Source: Dactylis glomerata (Eukaryota; Streptophyta; Magnoliopsida; Poales; Poaceae). Taken from it: a stretch of 64,000 nucleotides of DNA. The notes beneath the pieces are model-generated. The model worked only from the letters and a program-made list of their open reading frames with translations. It had not been told where the DNA came from and did no database searches. The stretch is from assembly GCA_007115705.1 (NCBI GenBank), contig QXEO01000546.1:4169291-4233290 (forward strand). The letters are read 5' to 3'. Positions 22,036 through 32,697 of this stretch are shown one piece after another. Position 1 is the stretch's first letter. Each line of letters opens with the position of its first letter. A program made the translations under genes and the position numbers.

Positions 22036-23228
22036 ATGGGCGATGAGGAGCCCACCACTAAGGCAAATCTTAATAACATAATGACACGCATAGATGCTAT
22101 GATGGCAGCCATGGAAAGCCAAAAATCTCAACTTGATGCTCTCATTAGTGGAACATCTAGTACCACTCCACCAACTCCGGTTGACACCTCAGATAAGGAT
22201 AAGCCATCCTTAAACGAGGAAGATCCGGATAAGGATGGGAATGAGAACAACGAGGATCCACCCAAGAAAGATGACACCTCTCGGGGACATAGCACGGAGA
22301 TTCCACATCCTATGAGCTATGTCTCTGGAAGACACCTTCAAATGCCACACCTTGCCTCATGCGGCCCACCGCCACCACTTGATGCTTCTATATTTACCAA
22401 TTGGCAAGATAACATGCGCTCTCACATAAACTTTGTGTCTATTGAGCTTTGGAGGATCATTGACCAGGGTTACCATCCAACTTCCAAGGACTTCTCTAAC
22501 TTACTACCTTGGGAGCAAATCGACAAGCAACTCAATGCCTCCGCCTTGCATCTCATTCACATGTCTCTCACAGAGAAGGACAAGGTGTTCGTCCGCAACA
22601 TCACCTCCACCAAGGAAGCTTGGGATGCTCTCACCAACCTCTTCATCGGCAACGAAAGTATTCAAGAGTTGAAGTTTGATGAGGCATCCAATGAAGCAGA
22701 CAACTTCGCCATGCTTGATGGTGAATCTCCCGAAGAACTTCATCGACGTCTCGAGGCACTCCAAGTGAAGCTAGTCAACCTCGGCTCTACTCAATGTGAT
22801 GAGAGATGGATGAAGAGGAAGTTCGTTCAAGCCCTCTTGCCCTCCATGAAAGATACGATGAACTCAATCAAGGGAGATGCCAACTTTCGGAAGATGACCG
22901 CTCATGACATCTTGCAAGAGATTGTGGCAAGGAAGATCTCTGAGAAGAATGCGGATGATGCTCTAGCTCATGCACGTGGTGTACGTGCACCCAACCTTGC
23001 TTTGAAGGCCAAAGTCTCTTTTCATGAAGAAGCAAGCTTGATGGAAGAAGAAGACTCAATGGGTGGAAGTCCGAGGACATGAAGTATGCTCATGCTGAAC
23101 ACATGGCTCTCGCTTAAAGGGCATTCATGAAGAAGTGGAGGTCATCTAGTCCCTCCAAGCCTAAAGCCACAAGTCGAGTGAGGACGTGCTACAATTGTGG
23201 TAACCAACACCACTTCATTGCGGATTGT
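22036..23228 (+). pseudogene. Copia gag, 5' part (copy 1), cut at the zinc knuckle
   Basis: The ATG at 22036 starts MGDEEPTTKANLNNIM. The UBN2-like Copia gag region is clear: TNWQDNMRSHINFV, SLTEKDKVFVRNITSTKEAWDAL, DERWMKRKFVQALLPS, ILQEIVARK. Near 23068 one base is missing, so the frame ends at 23080, and CTCGCTTAA at about 23108-23116 is a second lesion (CAA to TAA). The knuckle CYNCGNQHHFIADC starts in the remaining sequence but its last cysteine codon is split by insertion of the Athila-like element at 23229. The same lesions are in the duplicate, so they predate the duplication. Confidence 0.85.
23224..23228. repeat. Target-site duplication (attgt) of Athila-like element 2, left
   Basis: attgt is found here, again at 30229-30233 in the duplicated copy, and at 37346-37350 after the 3' LTR. 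This exact 5 bp match defines the insertion into Copia gag. Confidence 0.95.
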
Positions 23229-24915
23229 TGATACGTCTCCAACGTATCTATAATTTTTGATGCTCCATGCTTGTTTTTACACCATTTGCCTATTGTTTCG
23301 TTACACTTCATGACACTTTTATGCATTTTCCGGAACTAACCTATTAACGAGTTGCCACAGTGCCAGTTTTCTGTTTTCTGCTATTTTTGTGTTTCAGAAG
23401 TGATACACAGGAAATATTCTCGGAATTGGACGAAACAAGTTCCTGAAGTCTTATTTTACCCGGAAGCTTCCAGAGATCCGAAGGAGAGTAGGAGGGGGGC
23501 CACCAGGGCCCCACATGCAGGCGTGGCGCGGCCAGGGGCCTGGCCGCGCGAGCCTTGCGTGAGGGCGCCTGGCTCCTCCTCTGACATCGCCCCTTCGCCT
23601 ATAAAGACCCCCCGATGGAAAAAACCTAAGTACCTGATCACTTTTCTAGAACACATCGCGATCCGCCGCCGCCGTCGACCCGAAGATCGGGAGGGTCCAG
23701 AAGCTCTTCCCGGCACCCTGCCGGAGAGGGGAATCGCCACAGAGGTCTTCTTCATCACCATGCTTGCCTCCGAAGCGATGAGTGAGTAGTCTACCTTGGA
23801 CTATGGGTCCATAGCAGTAGCTAGATGGTTGTCTTCTCCACCATGTGCTTCATGTTTAGATCTCATGAGCTGCCCTACATGATTGAGATCACCGTTATGT
23901 AATTCTACATGTTTGGTTTGTTGGGATCTGATGAATATTGGTGTTTATGATTGAGTTGCTGTACTGAATATTATCTTTTGTTATCTCTATGTTGTTTATG
24001 ATCTTGCATGCTCTCCGTTGTTAGTAGCTATCTTGGCCGAGTAGTTGCTAGTGACTCCAAGAGGGGGTATTTATGCTCGATAGTGGGTTCATGCCTCTAT
24101 TTAACCTGGGGGGGTGACAGAAACCTCTAAGGTTGTAGATGTGCTGTTGCTACTAGGGAGAAAACAACATTCATATGCTCAAGGTCATATGCTTTGTTTA
24201 CATTACACACTTTGCTTAATGCAATTATCCGTTGTTCGCAACTTAATACTCATGGGGTGTTCGGATTGATATCCCCGGGAGTGGATTATTAGTCATAGAT
24301 GCAGTTGGATGGCGGTCTATGTATTTTGTTGTAATGCCCAGAGTAAATCTCATAGTGATCTTCTTGACATATCACGTTTATCTTTATTCTATCAATTGCC
24401 CAACTATAATTTGTTTACCCAGCATGTGTTATTTATCTATGGAGAGACACCACTAGTGAACTGTGGACCCCGGTCCTATTTCCATCATATTGCTATCGCA
24501 CTATTTACTTTACTCGCACTGTTTACTTTATTTGCATACTCTACTGTTTTCCACTCGATACGCTCATAACCTTTGTTTCAAGCAAACCGGTGAGATTGAC
24601 AACCTCATCGTAAGTTGGGAGCAAAGTACTTAGTTGTGTGTGTGCAGGTTCCGCGTTGCAGCTAGCAAGCAAAGCTTGGATAAGGCGCCATATATAAATT
24701 GTCCGCAGCTATCGCAAACTAGCAAGCATCACCTTTAGTCGTTTGTCTCTCCTCTCCAAGAATGATTAAACCTTGGTTTCTTAACTGAGGGAAAACCAGC
24801 TGCTATACTCATCACACCTTCCTCTTGGGGTTCCCAACGGGCTGGTCATTCACCATGCACAAGGACTGTTGCTGGGGGACGAAGAAGAATAATCTCCCTC
24901 GTCAACTAGCCATCA
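23229..24915 (+). repeat. 5' LTR of Athila-like element 2, copy 1 (1687 bp)
   Basis: The start is fixed by the attgt duplication and the end by CATCA ten bases before the PBS. TATAAA is at 23600-23605, in a GC-rich segment (23490-23720). Compared with the 3' LTR it lacks an 18 bp unit and differs at many sites, visibly more than copy 1 differs from copy 2. Confidence 0.9.
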
Positions 24916-24925
24916 GCTATTTTTC

Positions 24926-24942
24926 TGGCGCCGTTGCCGGGG
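24926..24942 (+). promoter_or_regulatory. Primer binding site of Athila-like element 2, tRNA-Asp type
   Basis: tggcgccgttgccgggg begins ten bases after the LTR. The duplicated copy is 31931-31947. Confidence 0.85.
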
Positions 24943-25098
24943 AGGAAGTAGAAGACTTCTGCGAGGGGAGTTTTCGCACGCACATCCTTTACTTTGTTAT
25001 TGCTTTGCTTTTATTTATTTTACCTGCATCGTTTTATATCAAAAACCCAAAAAAAATTAGAATCCTTGGTAGTTGTTATTTCTTTACTTTAGTTTATC

Positions 25099-25692
25099 AT
25101 GTTGATCCCTAAGTACGTTCTGGAGGACCTCTCAGTAGGTAGTGGTTCAATTATTGGCAAAAGTAACATTGAGGAGTTCTTTAATCACATTAGTATGCAT
25201 AAGGAAGTTGAGGAAACGTCTTTGGTTGAGCTAGCTCCTAGTATTGAAGTTGCTTCTGCTTATTTGATTCACATGTTGGAAACTAGGTTTGCTAGTCTTA
25301 ATCCTTTTATGCAATACATGTTCCTTAAGCTTCATGAAATTGAGGATCCCGAAAAGAAAGCTTTTATCTTGGAAACTTTGCGTATAGAATTTAAAGATAT
25401 TGTCATTGAAGCTAGGAAAGTTCTTAAACGTTTTAATAAACTCGGTTCACCTATAAAGGTTATTAGTACAAACGATGAAGGGGCCGAAATACCTATACCT
25501 TGCAAGCTTTTGGGATTGTGTGAAGCTTTCGAAAATAATTTTGACTGGATCTGTCCTAAAAATCTTTTTGATGAAAATAGTGTACCAAAGCATGATCACA
25601 AAGGGTCTTCAAAAACTTATGTGGATGAAATACAATGCCTTATTGACAAGACCTCTGCAGTTGATCTTAATGCTTCTTCTGAAAATACTTGA
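25099..25692 (+). CDS. 197-residue ORF of unknown function, copy 1
   Basis: The ATG at 25099 lies about 155 bp after the primer site, where gag would normally begin. The protein starts MLIPKYVLEDLSVGSGSIIG and has a central EDPEKKAFILETLRIEFKDI stretch. It is acidic and mostly helical-looking, with no membrane segment, zinc knuckle or catalytic motif. I do not recognise a family. The frame is intact in both tandem copies; the only residue change I noticed is T to K near residue 40 (EETS versus EEKS). Its position suggests a gag-derived or gag-replacing protein, but that is a guess. Confidence 0.6.
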   Translation: MLIPKYVLEDLSVGSGSIIGKSNIEEFFNHISMHKEVEETSLVELAPSIEVASAYLIHMLETRFASLNPFMQYMFLKLHEIEDPEKKAFILETLRIEFKDIVIEARKVLKRFNKLGSPIKVISTNDEGAEIPIPCKLLGLCEAFENNFDWICPKNLFDENSVPKHDHKGSSKTYVDEIQCLIDKTSAVDLNASSENT

Positions 25693-26639
25693 TTCGCAAT
25701 TTTCTGCGCCTAGCTCAAAGGCGTTAAAGAAAAGCACTCTTGGGAGATAACCCAATGTTTTACTTTCAGTACTTTTTCTTTTATTTGAGTCTTGGAAGTC
25801 ATTACTACCGTAATGACCGCTCCTTATCTTGTTTATTTTGTTTTTGTGCCAAGAGAAGCCTCTAATTCAAGTGAGGTAAAGATTTGGGGATGTTGCTATC
25901 CTGAAACTGTTTTCGGTGCTGCACCATAAATATTCGTATAAATTCTCTGTATATCTTTTGTACCTGAGATTTCTTGTACATATTCCCCAGGTTATATCCA
26001 AACTTTTGTTAGTTGAGCACTTCTTGATTTGAGCAACAGAAGACCCCTCAAAAATTTGACCTTTGTCAGCTGTTCAGTTTTGACAGATTTTTGCCAATAT
26101 TTGTGTTTGCCACTTTATCGCTTTCTTTTGAGTTCTTTTGATCACGGAACTTTTTGGGAGGTTGCTACAGTAGTATTTGCTATATATGTGGTGGTTTTGA
26201 GTTGAAACCTGAAGCAAAAAGAGGTTGATTATATGTTATGCTTACATTAATGTTGCTAATAGAATTGTGTTTAGTTTTGTATGAAGGAAGTTTTCAAGTG
26301 TAGGGATTGGAGAATGATGAGATGAGTTGAAGAATGGACAAAAGCTCAAGCTTGGGGATTCCCATGCATCACCCCAAGAAATATCCAAGAAGTACAAGCG
26401 TCAAAGCTTGGGGATGCCCGCGAGGCACCCCTTCTTCATCGGCAAAAATCAGGTCACCTTTCAAGACACTATATTTTTATTGCTTCATGCACTATGTGTT
26501 TTTCTTGGAGTGTCAGTTGTTTTAGTTTTCTTAGTTGGTTTAGTTTGTTTATTTTTTGCAATAAATGGTTGGACCCCAACAAATTTTCTTTTGGAGAAGT
26601 TTCCTTGCTTTTCATTTGCGAAGAACACTCGTTGAAATT
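25693..26639 (+). other. Noncoding internal region of Athila-like element 2, copy 1
   Basis: AT-rich with no credible protein. It holds two aagcttggggat motifs (about 26349-26360 and 26404-26415) that resemble the purine tract next to the 3' LTR (about 35625). The region ends at the duplication junction. It recurs at 32698-33644. Confidence 0.7.
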
Positions 26640-26645
26640 TTGTTT
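26640..26645. other. Six-base filler at tandem duplication junction
   Basis: Copy 1 ends gttgaaatt (26631-26639) and copy 2 begins atcactagg (26646). The intervening ttgttt matches neither the continuation after copy 2 (ataag) nor the flank before copy 1. Filler of this kind is typical of end joining or template switching rather than homologous unequal crossover. Confidence 0.8.
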
Positions 26646-26957
26646 ATCACTAGGACATTCCCTAGACTCAGGTGAACTAACATGTGTAATAGTGGTGTTT
26701 CCCATTTGCTTAGTTCTAGCAATTGTAGCCTCTAAAAAGGAACCTAGTGAACCACTCTCATCAAGCACAGTAGAAGCATCATCAAAATTATCAATGGCAT
26801 TTTCAAACTCAGCAGAAGTAGTAGCAGTAGCGTGTGGTGGTGTAAGCAACTTACTCATAATAGATGGTGAATCAAGAGCAACAGAGGTGTTCAGAGTTGT
26901 ACCTCTTCTTGTAGTGGATGTCAATATATGAACTTTTCCATCACGTGGTTTACCCAT
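26646..26957 (-). pseudogene. Truncated Athila-like gag 5' end in copy 2, joined to foreign sequence
   Basis: Starting from the ATG at 26957 (minus), the first ~100 residues equal the Athila-like gag start. At 26646 the frame enters antisense of element 2 and ends at 26469, giving a chimeric frame created by the duplication. It has no capsid domain and no expected function. Confidence 0.8.
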
Positions 26958-27017
26958 GATGAAAGGATTGTAGAAAATAATATGAATTCCAAGTGAACTT
27001 ACAAATAAAGCTATGCT

Positions 27018-27034
27018 CCCCGGCAACGGCGCCA
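27018..27034 (-). promoter_or_regulatory. Primer binding site of Athila-like remnant 1, duplicated copy
   Basis: Second copy of the tRNA-Asp-type site at 20015-20031, identical in sequence. Confidence 0.8.
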
Positions 27035-27045
27035 GAAAATAGTCT

Positions 27046-27576
27046 TGATGAGGGATCGCAACAGTCTTCGAGGGAAGTAAAACCCAAATTTATTGATTTG
27101 ACACAAGGGGAGCCAAATGATATTTATAAGCCTTAACAGATGAGTTGTCAATTCAGCTACACCTGGAAAAAGACTTGCTCGCAGTGGTTTATCAGTAGCA
27201 ATAGTTTTATAGTGGTGATAGTAGTGAAACAGTAACATCAATAGTAAAATAAAAGCGGTAATAGTAGCAATAGTAGACAGTAGGATTAAATACTGTAGGC
27301 ATAGGGATGGATGTACGGGCGTTGCATGGATAAGATAATTCATGAAATCAGTGAGACATGGGCAATTGCAGATAAATAATGATAAAGCATCCTAGTACTA
27401 AACAACCATAGGCATTTGTTCCGTATATAGTCGTACGTGCTCGCAATGAGAAACTTGCACGACATCTTCTATCCTACCAGCCTGTTGCACCAGGGCCTCA
27501 AGGGAAACTACTGGTAATTAAGGTACTCCTTTTAATAGAGTACCGGAGCAAAGCATTAACACTCGGTGAACACATG
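27046..27576 (-). repeat. LTR fragment of Athila-like remnant 1, duplicated copy
   Basis: Corresponds to 20043-20573 at an offset of 7003. Ends where the duplicated Copia LTR begins. Confidence 0.6.
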
Positions 27577-28988
27577 TGAAAGGGCATGTTCCTTGCTTTC
27601 GGTTTTTGGGTGTTTGATTACAACACAAGGTAATTAATCTTGTGCTAAGCATTGCAGGAATTCTCCAGGTATTGCACAAGACTGAAGGTGAAGAGAAGTG
27701 GGGAAGGGGACTACTGTAGAAAGGCTTGAAATCACCTAGAGGAGAAAATTTCCAGGGCCGGAAATTTTGCTTCAGGGCCAAAAATTCCGCCCCAGGGCCG
27801 GAATTTCCGCCCCTGGACAAAATTTCTGGGGGCTAGAAATTCCAGGAATTTCCGGCCCTTCGAAATTCGGCTAAGTCCTTTACAAAACATTGTGGTGCAA
27901 CGCTCTGTAAAGGGGTCGGAAATTCTGGTCTGGCAGAATTTCCGGGGGCCAGAAATTTCATAATTTCCAGCCCTCGAAAATTCGGCTAAGTCCCTTACAA
28001 AGGGCTGTGGTGCAACTCTCTGATTATGGGCCGGAAATTCTGTTAAGGCAGAATTTCCGGGGGCCAGAAATTTCAGAATTTCCGGCCCCAGTGATTTTTC
28101 GCTAAGTCCCTTTTTGCGAGCTGTGGTGCAACTCTCTGTAAAGGGGCCAGAATTTTAGGCCGAAAATTTCAGTTTGGAATTTCTGGGGGCCGGAATTTCC
28201 GCCCTAAGTTGACCCCGGAATTTCCGCCCCCTGGCCGGAATTTCCAGGGTAAGTTTTCTCCAACAGCCATATTTTGAGCCAGCCTATAAATAGTCGTCCC
28301 CTACCTCAGATATGAGCTACCTCATCCACACTCTCTCTCTCCTCCATTAGAGCTGAGCTTCAACTCCGTAGATCTTCTTCCCTAGCCAACCAAATCCCTC
28401 AAGATTTGGTAGATTGGGAGAGGAGCCATAGGTCTACAATCTCACCGAAGTAATTTGTGTTTGCTTCACTCCTCCTCTGTGGATCTTGCCTTGTGCAAGT
28501 GAGGTCACCTCAAAGCTTGCTCCGTGTAAAAGCTTTGTGGTTGTTCTTGTTGGGAGCCTCCAATTGAGTTGTGGAGTTGTGCCCCAACCTCCGTGTAAGG
28601 GTTTTGGTCGGTACCCCCAATACCACTGCTTAGTGGAAACAAGCTAGCCTCCATGGCTTGCTCACCGGAGAACAAGGTGAGCCTTTGTGGCATTGGTGGA
28701 CTCCGTGTCGCCATACCTCTCCAACATAGACGTACTTCCCCTCAAAAGGAAAGAACTATGGTAATACATCCTTGTGTCTCCAGTCTCTGCTTTTCGGTTC
28801 TTTCCTACCCTTACTTGTATCTTGTTTGTGTTTTCCATACTTGTTTACTAGCTTGCTTGTCACGTAGGAAATTCACCTAGTCGCACATCTAGTGAATTTT
28901 ATTTCGTGTCAAGCCTTAAATTTGAAAAAGGTAAAATTTTGTGTAGCGCCTATTCACCCCCCCTCTAGTCGTCCTAAGATCCATTTCA
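27577..28988 (+). repeat. 5' LTR of Copia element, copy 2 (~1.41 kb)
   Basis: Duplicate of 20574-21983, two bases longer because of a CT-repeat difference near 28330. TATAAATA is at 28285-28292 and the palindromic array at about 27738-28255. Confidence 0.6.
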
Positions 28989-28990
28989 AT

Positions 28991-29002
28991 TGGTATCAGA
29001 GC
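28991..29002 (+). promoter_or_regulatory. Primer binding site of Copia element, copy 2
   Basis: tggtatcagagc, initiator tRNA-Met type, two bases after the LTR copy. Confidence 0.88.
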
Positions 29003-29040
29003 CTAGTGCTCTTTGATTGGGCTTAACCACCTAAGAGATT

Positions 29041-30233
29041 ATGGGCGATGAGGAGCCCACCACTAAGGCAAATCTTAATAACATAATGACACGCATAGAT
29101 GCTATGATGGCAGCCATGGAAAGCCAAAAATCTCAACTTGATGCTCTCATTAGTGGAACATCTAGTACCACTCCACCAACTCCGGTTGACACCTCGGATA
29201 AGGATAAGCCATCCTTAAACGAGGAAGATCCGGATAAGGATGGGAATGAGAACAACGAGGATCCACCCAAGAAAGATGACACCTCTCGGGGACATAGCAC
29301 GGAGATTCCACATCCTATGAGCTATGTCTCTGGAAGACACCTTCAAATGCCACACCTTGCCTCATGCGGCCCACCGCCACCACTTGATGCTTCTATATTT
29401 ACCAATTGGCAAGATAACATGCGCTCTCACATAAACTTTGTGTCTATTGAGCTTTGGAGGATCATTGAGCAGGGTTACCATCCAACTTCCAAGGACTTCT
29501 CTAACTTACTACCTTGGGAGCAAATCGACAAGCAACTCAATGCCTCCGCCTTGCATCTCATTCACATGTCTCTCACAGAGAAGGACAAGGTGTTCGTCCG
29601 CAACATCACCTCCACCAAGGAAGCTTGGGATGCTCTCACCAACCTCTTCATCGGCAACGAAAGTATTCAAGAGTTGAAGTTTGATGAGGCATCCAATGAA
29701 GCAGACAACTTCGCCATGCTTGATGGTGAATCTCCCGAAGAACTTCATCGACGTCTCTCGGCACTCCAAGTGAAGCTAGTCAACCTCAGCTCTACTCAAT
29801 GTGATGAGAGATGGATGAAGAGGAAGTTCGTTCAAGCCCTCTTGCCCTCCATGAAAGATACGATGAACTCAATCAAGGGAGATGCCAACTTTCGGAAGAT
29901 GACCGCTCATGACATCTTGCAAGAGATTGTGGCAAGGAAGATCTCTGAGAAGAATGCGGATGATGCTCTAGCTCGTGCACGTGGTGTACGTGCACCCAAC
30001 CTTGCTTTGAAGGCCAAAGTCTCTTTTCATGAAGAAGCAAGCTTGATGGAAGAAGAAGAGTCAATGGGTGGAAGTCCGAGGACATGAAGTATGCTCATGC
30101 TGAACACATGGCTCTCGCTTAAAGGGCATTCATGAAGAAGTGGAGGTCATCTAGTCCCTCCAAGCCTAAAGCAACAAGTCGAGTGAGGACGTGCTACAAT
30201 TGTGGTAACCAACACCACTTCATTGCGGATTGT
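29041..30233 (+). pseudogene. Copia gag, 5' part (copy 2)
   Basis: Duplicate of 22036-23228, with the same frameshift and TAA lesion and the same cut at attgt. A few residue differences (D to E, E to S, H to R) are present. No intact C-terminal half follows it directly. Confidence 0.85.
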
Positions 30234-31920
30234 TGATACGTCTCCAACGTATCTATAATTTTTGATGCTCCATGCTTGTTTTTACACCATTTGCCTATTG
30301 TTTCGTTACACTTCATGACACTTTTATGCATTTTCCGGAACTAACCTATTAACGAGTTGCCACAGTGCCAGTTTTCTGTTTTCTGCTATTTTTGTGTTTC
30401 AGAAGTGATACACAGGAAATATTCTCGGAATTGGACGAAACAAGTTCCTGAAGTCTTATTTTACCCGGAAGCTTCCAGAGATCCGAAGGAGAGTAGGAGG
30501 GGGGCCACCAGGGCCCCACATGCAGGCGTGGCGTGGCCAGGGGCCTGGCCGCGCGAGCCTTGCGTGAGGGCGCCTGGCTCCTCCTCTGACATCGCCCCTT
30601 CGCCTATAAAGACCCCCCGACGGACAAAACCTAAGTACCTGATCACTTTTCTAGAACACATCGCGATCCGCCGCCGCCGTCGACCCGAAGATCGGGAGGG
30701 TCCAGAAGCTCTTCCCGGCACCCTGCCGGAGAGGGGAATCACCACGGAGGTCTTCTTCATCACCATGCTTGCCTCCGAAGCGATGAGTGAGTAGTCTACC
30801 TTGGACTATGGGTCCATAGCAGTAGCTAGATGGTTGTCTTCTCCACCATGTGCTTCATGTTTAGATCTCATGAGCTGCCCTACATGATTGAGATCACCGT
30901 TATGTAATTCTACATGTTTGGTTTGTTGGGATCTGATGAATATTGGTGTTTATGATTGAGTTGCTGTACTGAATATTATCTTTTGTTATCTCTATGTTGT
31001 TTATGATCTTGCATGCTCTCCGTTGTTAGTAGCTATCTTGGCCGAGTAGTTGCTAGTGACTCCAAGAGGGGGTATTTATGCTCGATAGTGGGTTCATGCC
31101 TCTATTTAACCTGGGGGGGTGACAGAAACCTCTAAGGTTGTAGATGTGCTGTTGCTACTAGGGAGAAAACAACATTCATATGCTCAAGGTCATATGCTTT
31201 GTTTACATTACACACTTTGCTTAATGCAATTATCCGTTGTTCGCAACTTAATACTCATGGGGTGTTCGGATTGATATCCCCGGGAGTGGATTATTAGTCA
31301 TAGATGCAGTTGGATGGCGGTCTATGTATTTTGTTGTAATGCCCAGAGTAAATCTCATAGTGATCTTCTTGACATATCACGTTTATCTTTATTCTATCAA
31401 TTGCCCAACTATAATTTGTTTACCCAGCATGTGTTATTTATCTATGGAGAGACACCACTAGTGAACTGTGGACCCCGGTCCTATTTCCATCATATTGCTA
31501 TCGCACTATTTACTTTACTCGCACTGTTTACTTTATTTGCATACTCTACTGTTTTCCACTCGATACGCTCATAACCTTTGTTTCAAGCAAACCGGTGAGA
31601 TTGACAACCTCATCGTAAGTTGGGAGCAAAGTACTTAGTTGTGTGTGTGCAGGTTCCGCGTTGTAGCTAGCAAGCAAAGCTTGGATAAGGCGCCATATAT
31701 AAATTGTCCGCAGCTATCGCAAACTAGCAAGCATCACCTTTAGTCGTTTGTCTCTCCTCTCTAAGAATGATTAAACCTTGGTTTCTTAACTGAGGGAAAA
31801 CTAGCTGCTATACTCATCACACCTTCCTCTTGGGGTTCCCAATGGGCTGGTCATTCACCATGCACAAGGACTGTTGCTAGGGGACGAAGAAGAATAATCT
31901 CCCTCGTCAACTAGCCATCA
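30234..31920 (+). repeat. 5' LTR of Athila-like element 2, copy 2 (1687 bp)
   Basis: Duplicate of 23229-24915 with about ten differences by eye, most of them C/T or G/A. The TATAAA is at 30605-30610. It is preceded by the duplicated attgt. Confidence 0.9.
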
Positions 31921-31930
31921 GCTATTTTTC

Positions 31931-31947
31931 TGGCGCCGTTGCCGGGG
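31931..31947 (+). promoter_or_regulatory. Primer binding site of Athila-like element 2, copy 2
   Basis: Identical to 24926-24942. Confidence 0.85.
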
Positions 31948-32103
31948 AGGAAGTAGAAGACTTCTGCGAGGGGAGTTTTCGCACGCACATCCTTTACTTT
32001 GTTATTGCTTTGCTTTTATTTATTTTACCTGCATCGTTTTATATCAAAAACCCAAAAAAAATTAGAATCCTTGGTAGTTGTTATTTCTTTACTTTAGTTT
32101 ATC

Positions 32104-32697
32104 ATGTTGATCCCTAAGTACGTTCTGGAGGACCTCTCAGTAGGTAGTGGTTCAATTATTGGCAAAAGTAACATTGAGGAGTTCTTTAATCACATTAGTA
32201 TGCATAAGGAAGTTGAGGAAAAGTCTTTGGTTGAGCTAGCTCCTAGTATTGAAGTTGCTTCTGCTTATTTGATTCACATGTTGGAAACTAGGTTTGCTAG
32301 TCTTAATCCTTTTATGCAATACATGTTCCTTAAGCTTCATGAAATTGAGGATCCCGAAAAGAAAGCTTTTATCTTGGAAACTTTGCGTATAGAATTTAAA
32401 GATATTGTCATTGAAGCTAGGAAAGTTCTTAAACGTTTTAATAAACTCGGTTCACCTATAAAGGTTATTAGTACAAACGATGAAGGGGCCGAAATACCTA
32501 TACCTTGCAAGCTTTTGGGATTGTGTGAAGCTTTCGAAAATAATTTTGACTGGATCTGTCCTAAAAATCTTTTTGATGAAAATAGTGTACCAAAGCATGA
32601 TCACAAAGGGTCTTCAAAAACTTATGTGGATGAAATACAATGCCTTATTGACAAGACCTCTGCAGTTGATCTTAATGCTTCTTCTGAAAATACTTGA
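32104..32697 (+). CDS. 197-residue ORF of unknown function, copy 2
   Basis: Duplicate of 25099-25692 with the reading frame intact and one residue change noticed (T to K in EEKSLVEL). Unlike copy 1 it is followed by the full remaining internal region of the element, so this is the copy in the normal context relative to the 3' LTR. No family recognised. Confidence 0.6.
   Translation: MLIPKYVLEDLSVGSGSIIGKSNIEEFFNHISMHKEVEEKSLVELAPSIEVASAYLIHMLETRFASLNPFMQYMFLKLHEIEDPEKKAFILETLRIEFKDIVIEARKVLKRFNKLGSPIKVISTNDEGAEIPIPCKLLGLCEAFENNFDWICPKNLFDENSVPKHDHKGSSKTYVDEIQCLIDKTSAVDLNASSENT

Larger units (their letters stand above)
19643..26639. repeat. Tandem duplication, copy 1 (about 7.0 kb)
   Basis: This segment repeats at 26646-33644 with offsets of 7003-7005 throughout. 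It contains part of Athila-like gag 1, its PBS and LTR fragment, the Copia 5' LTR and gag, and the 5' LTR, ORF and part of the internal region of the non-autonomous Athila-like element 2. I counted roughly 35 mismatches by eye, about 0.5%. Copy 1 ends at gttgaaatt (26631-26639) before filler ttgttt. Confidence 0.93.

Noticed and set aside
30234..31920. A separate insertion of another Athila-like element
   Set aside because: It has the same attgt flank and the same Copia context as 23229 at a constant 7005 bp offset, so it is a duplicate made by the tandem duplication, not a new insertion.
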